The notes beneath the pieces are model-generated. The model was not told where the DNA came from. It searched no databases and was given only the letters and a program-made list of their open reading frames with translations. Source: an uncultured Prevotellaceae bacterium (GTDB taxonomy: Bacteria > Bacteroidota > Bacteroidia > Bacteroidales > Bacteroidaceae). Taken from it: a DNA stretch of 64,000 nucleotides. Shown piece by piece: positions 7,674 through 15,049 of this stretch; positions within the stretch are counted from its first letter, which is position 1; the number at the start of each line of letters is the position of its first letter. The stretch spans positions 42,286 through 106,285 of the forward strand of contig ONFE01000006.1 of assembly GCA_900316985.1 (NCBI GenBank), read 5' to 3'. The translations under genes were made by a program, and so were the position numbers.

Positions 7674-8132
7674 CTAAGCGTTGGTGTGAGGGAATACAAG
7701 GCGGCTTTCGTAGTGGTCGAACACCACATCAGCCTTGTAGCCATACCTGGCGAAAAGTTGCTGAATCCATTGCTGGTCGGCAGGCGTGAGTAGTTTCTCG
7801 CCACGGTTGTAGCGGTAGTAGTTGCCGGCGCGCCCGAAGTGATCCTCCATCCGCGGACGAATTTCCTTGTAGTCCTCATGGCGTAAATCCTTGTAGAGTT
7901 GGCTGAAGCCCCAGACCATGGTGACAGTCTTTATCTCGGCAAACATACGGCACTGGCCGTCTTTGTAAGCCTGTGGCCAGACGCTCATGCCTTGGCAGAC
8001 ACCGTCAGGGACGGTCATTGCGGCCTGATGCCGCAGGCACTGTTCCTTCAGGGGGCAGCTGTTGTTGAAACACACGGCCCAGTTGTTGGGTACATTTTCG
8101 AATTTTAAGTCAAGTTTCTCCATAATATTCAT
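7674..8132 (-). CDS. DUF6078 family Cys-rich protein
   Basis: 152 residues, similar to the DUF6078 family of Bacteroidales. The N-terminal motif NWAVCFNNSCPLKEQCLRH gives Cys21, Cys26 and Cys32; Cys46 and Cys61 follow. This cluster might bind zinc or an Fe-S centre. The C-terminal half is charged and probably helical, with aromatic residues (YYRYNRGEKLLTPADQQWI). The first ATG (8130-8132) is used here; an in-frame ATG three codons later (MEKLDL) is also possible. First gene of the unit, with a good promoter 28 bp upstream. Function unknown; the pairing with VirE inside a repeat-bounded unit suggests a DNA-related accessory role. Confidence 0.75.
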   Translation of the reverse strand: MNIMEKLDLKFENVPNNWAVCFNNSCPLKEQCLRHQAAMTVPDGVCQGMSVWPQAYKDGQCRMFAEIKTVTMVWGFSQLYKDLRHEDYKEIRPRMEDHFGRAGNYYRYNRGEKLLTPADQQWIQQLFARYGYKADVVFDHYESRLVFPHTNA

Positions 8133-8159
8133 GCGTTTTTAATTTGTTGTTTATTACTG

Positions 8160-8191
8160 CAAAGATACAAAATTTTAGGCTGAAATGCAAG
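8160..8191 (-). promoter_or_regulatory. Promoter of the DUF6078-VirE transcript
   Basis: On the minus strand TATCTTTG (8160-8167) is a perfect -7 box. CTTG (8188-8191) lies 20 bp upstream as a near-match -33 element. It is inside the repeat-bounded unit, so the unit carries its own promoter. Confidence 0.7.
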
Positions 8192-8243
8192 AGATTTTTG
8201 AAATTTTTAGCCTATTTCCCGCACTTTTTTCAGCGTTTTGCGA

Positions 8244-8354
8244 TTTTGCTATCACTTCTATCACTTATCTATCACTTGCCAAAGATTCTCATTTCCTGCT
8301 GATTACTAATTGTTTACATTTATTTTCTCTTTTTAAGTGATAGGTGATAGCTAA
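8244..8354 (-). repeat. Right TGATAGC inverted array of the VirE unit
   Basis: Three CTATCACTT units (8249-8257, 8258-8266, 8269-8277) form the left arm. The right arm (8335-8351) reads AAGTGATAGGTGATAGC. The 57-bp spacer has CCTGCTGATTA, weakly like the other arrays. Orientation is opposite to the array at 5553-5652, so the three-unit arms of both face the genes. Confidence 0.8.
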
Positions 8355-8404
8355 ATATTATTTTCTCATGCGCGCGCGTAAACATAGAGACATACATTAA
8401 AGGA

Positions 8405-8442
8405 ATGCGCACCCATGACCAGCATGATCATTGGGTGCGCAT
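8405..8442 (-). terminator. 11-bp inverted repeat, probable terminator of the pectin operon
   Basis: ATGCGCACCCA (8405-8415) and TGGGTGCGCAT (8432-8442) are perfect complements with a 16-nt loop, 29 bp beyond the lyase stop codon. On the minus strand it is followed by TCCTTTAATG, a weak T tract. Termination is the simplest reading. Confidence 0.55.
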
Positions 8443-8470
8443 AAGGTAAGGTAAACCGCTGACCGGCTTG

Positions 8471-10255
8471 TTATTTCTTGATCACTTTGTCGGTGATGGT
8501 CTTACCGTTGCTGAGCGTCATCTTGCGAATGCAGATGCCGCTTTGGGGCGTATCGAGTTGACGGCCGTCAACGGAGAAATACTCTATCTTGCTTACGAGG
8601 GTGATTTGAGTTTTCTCAATACTAGAAGGGATAGCAGGGTAGTATTCATCGACGCTGCTTTCCGCATCGGCATTTTCTGCTTTCATGATGTCTTCCACAA
8701 GTGAGTTGGCATAAACTTCAATGTTCGTGTACCATCCTTTAGTACAGAGTGTTTTTGTCTTTGCATCGCTGGCGTCATTGGGATTCAGCCCGTTGGCGGT
8801 CTCCCAAGTGTCGGGCATGCCGTCTTTGTCGGTGTCAAACCCTTCGGGGCGGCTGCCTGTACCGAAGTTTTCCTCGGTGTAGCCGTTCACGTCGCTGACG
8901 AGGTCAATACGGCCCCATGTAGGAGTGCAGGGAATAGTTTCTTCGTATTCATTACTCTCACCTTCATTGTGAATCAAGATATACGATGTGGCAGATCCTT
9001 TATAAGTACAAATTCCTTCTTGTGCTTCCTTCATGTAGCGCACATCGACATCGTCACGGTACAGGGAAGAACCTGCGTATGCCAGCACTTTCTCAAAGGC
9101 TTTCATGGAAGAATGAGTGGTCACTTCTCCTTTTGGTGCTTCTGTGTCAAGTTTGATGGGCAGACAGTCAACATTTCCTATATTTGTATATGTCAGTGTA
9201 CTTCCATAGTAATGTTTGGGGTCATGAGTATAGTACTGACCGTTAAAATAAGGTATTCCTCCGTCATACTTCATTTTCTCCCATCCTGCATTATTATTGT
9301 CAATCATATTTCCTTCCAAGAAATAACGACTTGTCATATCCCAGAAAGTCTTGTCGCTACCAGCATTTCCAGATGTAGCAAGTGTAACAGTAGTGAGACG
9401 GTCTATGGAAGCTGCCCAACCGCTCTTGAAGTAGTTGGCCACCATGTTAATTTGTCCACCTCCAGGACCTCCATAACACCCATTTGTGTTATATACTACA
9501 CAGTTTCGGAAGTCTACGTTCTCTGCCTGTAAAGTGTTTTCCCATTTGTATTTGCTATACAATTTGTTATTTGTATAACCGCTCCAATTATAACGTGCAC
9601 CATTGAAGCGAGGAGAACGGTTGGCAACATGACAGATGAGGTTGTGGTGGAATGATGCAAGTTTGCCTCCCCAGATACCACCATAGCCGTGAGGCCCCTT
9701 CTTATGTCCTGAATGTACAAGACTCTCACCGATAGTACACCATTGCAAGGTAAAGTTATTGTTATCGTAGAATGAGGCCACCTCGTCGATGCTCCATGAG
9801 AAAGAGCAGTGGTCGATGATAATTCCTGTCTTTTGGCGTTGCCACATTGCATCTGCACCATCATTGACGTCTTTCTCTTGCCCGCGGCGGAAACGGATAA
9901 AACGGATGATATTATTTGCGCCTGGTTGTGCTGTGCGATAACGTAGGGTAATACCAGGATAGGGGGCTGTCTGCCCTAAGATAGTGAGATTATCCTTGAA
10001 TTTTATATCGGATCTCAAAGCGATGACGCCTGCTACATCAAATACTATTATACGGTTGCTTCCTCCTGTGACAGCGGTACGGAAAGAACCTGTTCCTGAA
10101 TCATTCAGATTGGTGACATGAACCACGGTGCCGCCGCGTCCGCCAGTCACGTAACGTCCGTGACCTTCGGCTCCGGGGAATGCGGGAACGTCGTCGGCAA
10201 AGGCCGTTACACACGAGAAGGCCGCGGCCAGGAATAATAAAGCTATCTTTTTCAT
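8471..10255 (-). CDS. Pectate lyase family protein (PL1-like), secreted
   Basis: 594 residues from the ATG at 10255, which starts the signal peptide (MKKIALLFLAAAFSCVTAFA, cleavage after AFA); an ATG five codons upstream is less likely. The catalytic part is a right-handed beta-helix: FPGAEGHGRYVTGGRGG at the start, strands NRIIVFDVAGVI and LTILGQTAPYPG, then IIDHCSFSWSIDEVAS (about 145-160), the conserved DH-containing rung of PL1 enzymes. Around residue 475 DTDKDGMPDTWE is a calcium-binding thrombospondin/dockerin-like loop. The C-terminus ends with a short IEYFSVDGRQL...VIKK tail. It should cleave polygalacturonate by beta-elimination outside the cytoplasm. It follows the GH28-GH105 gene by 46 bp and is likely co-transcribed with it. 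Confidence 0.85.
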   Translation of the reverse strand: MKKIALLFLAAAFSCVTAFADDVPAFPGAEGHGRYVTGGRGGTVVHVTNLNDSGTGSFRTAVTGGSNRIIVFDVAGVIALRSDIKFKDNLTILGQTAPYPGITLRYRTAQPGANNIIRFIRFRRGQEKDVNDGADAMWQRQKTGIIIDHCSFSWSIDEVASFYDNNNFTLQWCTIGESLVHSGHKKGPHGYGGIWGGKLASFHHNLICHVANRSPRFNGARYNWSGYTNNKLYSKYKWENTLQAENVDFRNCVVYNTNGCYGGPGGGQINMVANYFKSGWAASIDRLTTVTLATSGNAGSDKTFWDMTSRYFLEGNMIDNNNAGWEKMKYDGGIPYFNGQYYTHDPKHYYGSTLTYTNIGNVDCLPIKLDTEAPKGEVTTHSSMKAFEKVLAYAGSSLYRDDVDVRYMKEAQEGICTYKGSATSYILIHNEGESNEYEETIPCTPTWGRIDLVSDVNGYTEENFGTGSRPEGFDTDKDGMPDTWETANGLNPNDASDAKTKTLCTKGWYTNIEVYANSLVEDIMKAENADAESSVDEYYPAIPSSIEKTQITLVSKIEYFSVDGRQLDTPQSGICIRKMTLSNGKTITDKVIKK

Positions 10256-10301
10256 ATTTATTCTAATCATTTGTTTAATTCGCTTAATTCATTATTGAAA
10301 T

Positions 10302-12890
10302 TTAATCGGTGGTATAGCCGAGTTGTTCCATTTCGAGGGCAGCCCAGATGAAGGGACCAACGCCCTTGCCGTCGTTGTCGCGGATAGGTTCGCTCATGTA
10401 ATAGTCGAAGCTACCGTCGCGGCGGAAGTTAGGCTTCTCCACGTATGGACCGGGGGCAGGGCCGAGGCCACTGACCTCGCAACAGCGGGTGAGCGAGATG
10501 GTCTTGTCGGGATTCACGCGGATGAACTCGTTGATGATGCCGTTGAAGGCCTTGATACCAGCCTGACGGAAACTATCGTCGAGATAACCTTTGCGGGCTC
10601 CTTTCAGCAAGGTGTAGGCATACATGGCGGAGGCTGTGCTCTCCAGATAGTTGCGAGGGTCTTTCACGTCGAGCACGTCGTACCATACGCCGGTCTTCTC
10701 GTCCTGGTGTTTCACCAGGGCGGTCATGGCACGCTTGAACACGTCGATGACTTCACCGCGGCGAGGATGGTCGGCAGGCAGGTTGTCGAGCACTTCCACC
10801 ATAGCCATCACGTACCAGCCCATGGCACGGGCCCAGGTGTGCTTCGACTGGCCGGTTTCCTTGTCAGCCCAGAAAGCGGTGTGGGTTTCGTCCCAGGCAT
10901 GCTTCCAGAGTCCGGTCTTTGCGTCGAAGGTGCGCTTGTCGGTCTTCACAATCTGGTCGATGATGTCCTCGTAGGTCTTCTTTACCTTCTTCGGTTTCAG
11001 CAGCATGGGAGCAGCCTCGGTGTAGAAGGGAAGTCCCATGAAGATACCGTCGAGCCATACCTGGTTGGCATAGATGGCCTTGTGCCAGAACACGCCTTCC
11101 TTCGTGCGCGGCTGGTTCTGCAGCTGCTTGAAGAGTGTCTTGAGCAGTTTAAGATCCTTTTCCACGGGGTTAAGCTGATACATGGCCAGCAGCACCTTGC
11201 CGGGGCGCACGTTGTCGAGGTTGAAGTCTTCGTATTTGTAGCCAGCGCCTTGTCCGTTCTCGTCGATCATCTTGGCGGGATATTCCTTCAGCCAGTTGTA
11301 GATGGACTCGTCTTTGTAGGCCTTGTAGGTGTCGAGCATGGCGCCCATCTCAGTGCCGACGGTATAACTCCAGCGCGGCTTCTTGGCAAAGTCGAGATAT
11401 GTCACGTCGGGCACGCGGGTCATTTCGGAATGCGTCATCCATTCAGAGTAGTGCTTATAGGGCTTCTCGGTGAGGATGAGGTTGCCGTTGATGATCAGGT
11501 TGTCGAAGTGCACATCCTGTGCCTTGCCGGTGAGATAGTAAGGCTTGCCGTGAACACCCTCAAACTTACAGTTGTTCACGTAGATATTGTTGACGGTATA
11601 GGCTAGGGAGTCAGCTTCGTAGCCTACGATCATCACGCCATACTTTGACTTCTGGCAGGTGACGTTCTCCATCGTGACATTGCGCACGGTGGGGTAGAAG
11701 CCGCGGCAGCAAATCTCCTTGGGTTCGTAGTCGGTATTGATCTTGAGCACGGCCTCCTTGCATTGGCCCACGGTGATGTTGCGCATATTGATGTTCTCGA
11801 TAACGCCGCCACGACAAGAGTTGGTCTTGATGCGGAGCACGCGGTCCAGGTTGGGGGAGTCCATCTGGCAGTTCTCGGCAAACACATTCTGGCAACCGCC
11901 GGAAATCTCAGAGCCGATGACCACGCCGCCGTGACCGTCTTCCATCACACAGTTGCGGATGATGATGTTCTTCGAGGGGATACCGGCATAGCGGCCTGTA
12001 GCACCGGCACGTCCGTCGGCATTGCGTCCGCTCTTGATGGCAATACAGTCGTCGCCCGTATGGAAGGTGCAGCCTTCGATGAGCACATTCTCACAACTCT
12101 CGGGATCACACCCGTCACCGTTAGGTCCTTCGTTCCAGACCTTTACGTTGCGGACGATGATGTTTTTGGAGAGCAGGGGATGCATTACCCAGAACGGAGA
12201 GTTGACCATTGTAACGCCTTCGATGAGGATACCGTCGCACTGGTTGAAGTTCACCAGCTGCGGGCGGAGTCCCTTGCCTGCACCGAAGATGCGCTTGTCC
12301 ATGTCCACGCCGTCCTCGGCATATTTCAGCAGGTCGGCACGTCCGCCGGGATTCTGCTGCTTCTCGGGAACTTGTATGTCACGGCTTTTGGGTGTCTTGC
12401 CACTCATCAGCCACCAAGTCTCGTCAGAGCCGTTGCCGTCGATGGTACCTTCACCCGTCAGACCGATGTCGGTTTGCTTGTAGGCATAGATGAGCGGCTG
12501 ATAGTTCCAGCAGTCGAGACCCTCCCAGCGGGTGGGCACATTGGGATAGAGCGAACGGTCGAAAGCGAAGACCAGGCGGGCATCCTTTTCGATGACAAGG
12601 TTCACGTGGCTCTTCATGGTGATGGCACCGGTGTTCCACGTGCCGGCAGGAATGACGACCTTGCCGCCGCCTTTCTTCGAACAGGTCTCGATGGCCTTGT
12701 TGATGGCAGCCTGGTTCTTTTTGGCCGATGCTTTTGTTGAGGCACCATACTTGGTGATGTTGAACGTGCGGTCGGCGAATTGCGGACAGCGGATGCTTTG
12801 TTCGATTTGCTTGTACTGTGTGTCCCAAGGTGATGCCAAGGCAACTACTGGGAACAGTAGGGCGATGAGGAGTGTCTTTAAGTAATTCAT
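10302..12890 (-). CDS. GH28-GH105 fusion, secreted pectinolytic enzyme
   Basis: 862 residues with a signal peptide (1-19, cleavage after ALA). Residues about 40-480 form a GH28 polygalacturonase beta-helix: NGDGCD (257-262, catalytic Asp), GDDCIAIKSG (279-288, Asp pair), GHGGVVIGSE (319-328, catalytic His) and RIKTN (353-357). Residues about 510-860 form a GH105 (alpha/alpha)6 barrel: NQVWLDGIFMGLPF, KHAWDE and WARAMGWYVMAMVEVLD are the family signatures. The two activities complement each other: GH28 opens the galacturonan, GH105 removes unsaturated galacturonyl or rhamnogalacturonyl ends made by the lyase encoded next. Such fusions occur in Bacteroidetes pectin loci. First gene of a two-gene operon with a -7 box about 55 bp upstream; no SusC/D pair is adjacent. 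Confidence 0.9.
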   Translation of the reverse strand: MNYLKTLLIALLFPVVALASPWDTQYKQIEQSIRCPQFADRTFNITKYGASTKASAKKNQAAINKAIETCSKKGGGKVVIPAGTWNTGAITMKSHVNLVIEKDARLVFAFDRSLYPNVPTRWEGLDCWNYQPLIYAYKQTDIGLTGEGTIDGNGSDETWWLMSGKTPKSRDIQVPEKQQNPGGRADLLKYAEDGVDMDKRIFGAGKGLRPQLVNFNQCDGILIEGVTMVNSPFWVMHPLLSKNIIVRNVKVWNEGPNGDGCDPESCENVLIEGCTFHTGDDCIAIKSGRNADGRAGATGRYAGIPSKNIIIRNCVMEDGHGGVVIGSEISGGCQNVFAENCQMDSPNLDRVLRIKTNSCRGGVIENINMRNITVGQCKEAVLKINTDYEPKEICCRGFYPTVRNVTMENVTCQKSKYGVMIVGYEADSLAYTVNNIYVNNCKFEGVHGKPYYLTGKAQDVHFDNLIINGNLILTEKPYKHYSEWMTHSEMTRVPDVTYLDFAKKPRWSYTVGTEMGAMLDTYKAYKDESIYNWLKEYPAKMIDENGQGAGYKYEDFNLDNVRPGKVLLAMYQLNPVEKDLKLLKTLFKQLQNQPRTKEGVFWHKAIYANQVWLDGIFMGLPFYTEAAPMLLKPKKVKKTYEDIIDQIVKTDKRTFDAKTGLWKHAWDETHTAFWADKETGQSKHTWARAMGWYVMAMVEVLDNLPADHPRRGEVIDVFKRAMTALVKHQDEKTGVWYDVLDVKDPRNYLESTASAMYAYTLLKGARKGYLDDSFRQAGIKAFNGIINEFIRVNPDKTISLTRCCEVSGLGPAPGPYVEKPNFRRDGSFDYYMSEPIRDNDGKGVGPFIWAALEMEQLGYTTD

Positions 12891-12945
12891 ATTGTTTTTT
12901 AGTTTGTTTTATTCAGATTCTTAAGTAGATATTCCTAATCGGGTA

Positions 12946-12953
12946 CAAAGGTA
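12946..12953 (-). promoter_or_regulatory. -7 box of the pectin operon (TACCTTTG)
   Basis: TACCTTTG on the minus strand matches TAnnTTTG, 55 bp upstream of the GH28-GH105 start. No good -33 box is seen, which suggests activator dependence or an alternative sigma factor. Confidence 0.55.
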
Positions 12954-13006
12954 CGAATAAAAATGGATACGCGAAGTGTTAAAAAACGAACTTTTTTGTT
13001 TAAATA

Positions 13007-13038
13007 TTTGCATTTTTCATTTATTCACTCTATATTTG
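13007..13038 (+). promoter_or_regulatory. Promoter of a candidate small RNA
   Basis: TTTG (13007-13010), a 20-bp spacer and TATATTTG (13031-13038) form a textbook Bacteroidetes promoter. No ORF starts downstream before the terminator hairpin ending at 13106. Confidence 0.75.
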
Positions 13039-13043
13039 CGCCA

Positions 13044-13112
13044 TCTTATTTATGATTTCGGTATTCACGAAATCGACCCGAGGTTGGTGCGTCCTGTGCC
13101 AACCTCTTTTGT
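13044..13112 (+). ncRNA. Candidate small RNA of about 70 nt (two hairpins, own promoter and terminator)
   Basis: Starting about 6 nt after a perfect -7 box, the sequence forms hairpin 1 (GATTTCG 13054-13060 with CGAAATC 13068-13074, 7-nt loop). Hairpin 2 is GAGGTTGG (13080-13087) with CCAACCTC (13099-13106), 11-nt loop, ending in TTTTGTTT, a rho-independent terminator. The next promoter, that of the ECF sigma gene, starts only at 13140, so this is a self-contained transcription unit. No known RNA family is recognised. An alternative is a terminated leader of the sigma-factor gene. Confidence 0.5.
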
Positions 13113-13139
13113 TTCTAGGATTATTTTTTGTGTTAAAAA

Positions 13140-13171
13140 TTTGGCGATATCATTAAGAATCCTTATCTTTG
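13140..13171 (+). promoter_or_regulatory. Promoter of the ECF sigma gene
   Basis: TTTG (13140-13143), 20 bp, TATCTTTG (13164-13171): full match to the Bacteroidetes consensus, 78 bp before the start codon. The consensus form suggests the housekeeping sigma factor drives this gene. Confidence 0.8.
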
Positions 13172-13249
13172 CACCCGAAATCATTTTAAAAACTTAAATA
13201 ATTCTGCTTATCGAAACATTGTTACTTCAATAACCAAAGTTTTGAAATA

Positions 13250-13846
13250 ATGGATCAACTGACTGTCATGACCGACGAAGAGTTGGCGATGGCTTACATT
13301 GAAGGTAACAATAGAGCGTTCGATTTGCTTTTGCAGCGTACCCAGTCGAAATTGTTCTCGTACATCCTGTTCGTGGTTCGTGACCACGATAAGGCTGAAG
13401 ATGTGTTCCAAGAGACATTCGTAAAGGTCATCACAAAACTCAATCAGCGTAAGTATACCACTTCGGGAAAGTTCTCGGCGTGGCTGATGCGTATTGCCCA
13501 CAATGTCATTATGGACAACTACCGGGAGCAGCGTGCCCAGAATATCGTGGAACCTACACAGGGCAATGACCTGTCGAACATCTCCTCGAAGGATTTGCTC
13601 GACACGAATGTGGAGAACCGCTACGTGAATGAACAGGTGCTCTCTGATGTGAAAAAGATGATGAATCAGTTGCCCGCCACCCAGCGTGAAGTGGTCTATA
13701 TGAGATTCTATCAGGAGATGTCGTTCAAGGAGATTGCTGAAACAACGGGTGTGAGCATCAATACATCACTGGGACGTATGCGCTATGCTGTGTTGAACAT
13801 GCGCCGCATGGCCAAACAGCATCATATCCATTTGCAGTTGGATTAG
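13250..13846 (+). CDS. ECF-type RNA polymerase sigma factor
   Basis: 198 residues. Region 2 lies at about 20-85: FDLLLQRTQSKLFSYI, then DKAEDVFQETFVKV (the DxAEDxxQ core-binding and -10 recognition helix) and FSAWLMRIAHNVIMDNYR. Region 4 lies at about 135-185: LPATQREVVYMRFYQEMSF followed by the helix-turn-helix FKEIAETTGVSINTSLGRMR. The linker is long, with no extra domain. No anti-sigma factor gene is adjacent (rpe follows convergently), so its control is not visible here. It directs RNA polymerase to an unknown regulon. Confidence 0.9.
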   Translation: MDQLTVMTDEELAMAYIEGNNRAFDLLLQRTQSKLFSYILFVVRDHDKAEDVFQETFVKVITKLNQRKYTTSGKFSAWLMRIAHNVIMDNYREQRAQNIVEPTQGNDLSNISSKDLLDTNVENRYVNEQVLSDVKKMMNQLPATQREVVYMRFYQEMSFKEIAETTGVSINTSLGRMRYAVLNMRRMAKQHHIHLQLD

Positions 13847-13847
13847 T

Positions 13848-14498
13848 TTACAAAGCCTTCAGTTCGCGAATTGTCTTGTAAGGGTCTTGGCTCTTGAAGA
13901 CATAACTACCGCTGACCAATACGTCAACGCCGGCCTTTACCAGACGGGGAGCAGTTTCACCCTGTACGCCGCCATCCACTTCGATGAGGGCCTCAGAACC
14001 GCATTCCGTTATCATCCTACGTAGACGCTGTACTTTTCCGATGGTTTCCTCGATGAACTTCTGACCGCCAAATCCCGGATTCACACTCATCAGCAACACC
14101 ATATCCACATCCTCGATGATGTCTTCAAGCATCCATACGGGGGTGCTGGGATTTAGTGTCACGCCGGCCTTCATACCGGCAGCGTGGATTTCCTGGATAG
14201 TACGGTGCAGATGGACAGATGCTTCATAGTGCACATTCATCATCATGGCACCTAACTTGGCCGTCCGTTCAATATAACGCTCCGGCTTTTCAATCATGTA
14301 ATGAACGTCGAGGGGTTTCTTGCAAACCTTTGCCACAGCTTCCAATACAGGGAAACCAAACGATATATTGGGAACAAACATACCGTCCATCACGTCCAGA
14401 TGAAGCCAATCGGCCTCGCTTTGGTTTATCATTTCAATATCACTCCTGAGATCCAAGAAGTTGGCTGCCAGGAGTGACGGAGATACTAATGTGTTCAT
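13848..14498 (-). CDS. rpe: Ribulose-phosphate 3-epimerase
   Basis: 216 residues, the usual family length. A TIM barrel that interconverts ribulose 5-phosphate and xylulose 5-phosphate in the pentose phosphate pathway. Motifs: VSPSLLAANFLDL at the start, LHLDVMDGMFVPNISFG (metal-binding His and catalytic Asp), VHYMIEKPERYI, SVNPGFGGQKFI (phosphate grip) and IEVDGGVQGETAP (second catalytic Asp). The 3' end converges with the sigma-factor gene, stop codons almost touching. A 41-codon gene lies 35 bp upstream on the same strand and may be co-transcribed. Confidence 0.95.
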   Translation of the reverse strand: MNTLVSPSLLAANFLDLRSDIEMINQSEADWLHLDVMDGMFVPNISFGFPVLEAVAKVCKKPLDVHYMIEKPERYIERTAKLGAMMMNVHYEASVHLHRTIQEIHAAGMKAGVTLNPSTPVWMLEDIIEDVDMVLLMSVNPGFGGQKFIEETIGKVQRLRRMITECGSEALIEVDGGVQGETAPRLVKAGVDVLVSGSYVFKSQDPYKTIRELKAL

Positions 14499-14533
14499 TT
14501 CAAATGCTTAGTTGATGATGAAATTCTGCTTAA

Positions 14534-14659
14534 TCAGTTCAAGCAATACGACCGCATACCGTTTTCGGTCATGAAGGTGCGATAAGTGTAGGCAATTTGC
14601 CTGATAATGTTCAGGGTCTTTTCAGATGGCCTGAGTTCTTCAGATGTAAAATGCTGCAT
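14534..14659 (-). CDS. Small protein of 41 residues, conserved-looking
   Basis: A short frame opens with ATG at 14659 and stops at 14534, encoding 41 residues: MQHFTSEELRPSEKTLNIIR, then QIAYTYRTFM and TENGMRSYCLN. The pattern EELRPSEKTLxxIRQxAYxYR ending in YCLN is one I recall from unannotated small frames in Prevotella and Bacteroides genomes, so it is probably a real gene. It is predicted to be one amphipathic helix with a C-terminal Cys. It precedes rpe by 35 bp on the same strand. Function unknown. Confidence 0.6.
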   Translation of the reverse strand: MQHFTSEELRPSEKTLNIIRQIAYTYRTFMTENGMRSYCLN

Positions 14660-14817
14660 AGGCGAAATAAATTAAGATGAATAAGAGAGTCACATTATAG
14701 TAACGTTCTCCTTTTATATTTATTACACAAACGGAGAATATTTTTTTCGATAATTCAACGGATGGAATACACTGCGAAATTATAATGAAAGTTTTTTGTA
14801 AAAAAGTTGGCAAAAAG

Positions 14818-14848
14818 TTTGTTGGTTAAAAGAAAATGTGTAATTTTG
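14818..14848 (+). promoter_or_regulatory. Promoter of the trp operon
   Basis: TTTG (14818-14821), a 19-bp spacer and TAATTTTG (14841-14848) give a full consensus promoter. The leader peptide starts 28 bp downstream, so the leader transcript is about 150 nt up to the attenuator. Confidence 0.8.
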
Positions 14849-14876
14849 CAACCGAAATCAAGTAAAATATAGAAAA

Positions 14877-14933
14877 ATGAAGAAAGTATACAACGCATGG
14901 TGGTGGCGCTTCTCAAGATTTAACAAGTCGTGA
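14877..14933 (+). CDS. trpL: trp leader peptide with three tandem Trp codons
   Basis: An 18-codon frame: MKKVYNAWWWRFSRFNKS. Three consecutive TGG codons (14898-14906) lie in the middle, as in classical ribosome-mediated attenuation: when charged tRNA-Trp is scarce the ribosome stalls here and the downstream terminator at 14969-15003 fails to form. Position (between a consensus promoter and an intrinsic terminator, directly before trpD) makes the assignment firm even though the peptide is tiny. No sequence family is implied; only the Trp run matters. Confidence 0.85.
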   Translation: MKKVYNAWWWRFSRFNKS

Positions 14934-14968
14934 GCAACACAGCCGTGTGGATACTTTGAAGAGATACC

Positions 14969-15003
14969 AAAAGGCCTGCCGTTCTTACGACAGGCCTTTT
15001 TGA
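14969..15003 (+). terminator. trp attenuator (intrinsic terminator)
   Basis: AAAAGGCCTG (from 14969) pairs with CAGGCCTTTTT (from 14991) around a small loop, and the stem runs into a T tract. A smaller hairpin, CACA-gccg-TGTG near 14939-14950, lies between the leader peptide and the terminator and could take part in the alternative fold. The attenuator sits 47 bp before trpD. Confidence 0.85.
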
Positions 15004-15049
15004 GTTTAGAAAGAGATTCAATAACAACAAAACACATAAATATTTGAAT

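Larger units (their letters stand above)
5553..8354. mobile_element. Candidate mobile or replicating unit: VirE-DUF6078 pair bounded by inverted TGATAGC arrays
   Basis: A 2.8-kb unit starts and ends with related, oppositely oriented repeat arrays (5553-5652 and 8244-8354). Each array is itself an inverted repeat of GTGATAGC units, with the arm carrying three copies facing inward. Between them lie a DUF6078 gene, a palindrome cluster and a VirE-type ATPase gene. A gene-less unit with the same ends and the same palindrome cluster occurs at 63079-63612. No transposase, integrase or clear target-site duplication is seen, so mobility is inferred only from the repeated architecture. Confidence 0.45.

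Noticed and set aside
10323-11606. Long plus-strand open frame opposite the GH28-GH105 gene
   Set aside because: Antisense to clear glycosidase motifs; no ribosome site or promoter; composition typical of a shadow frame.
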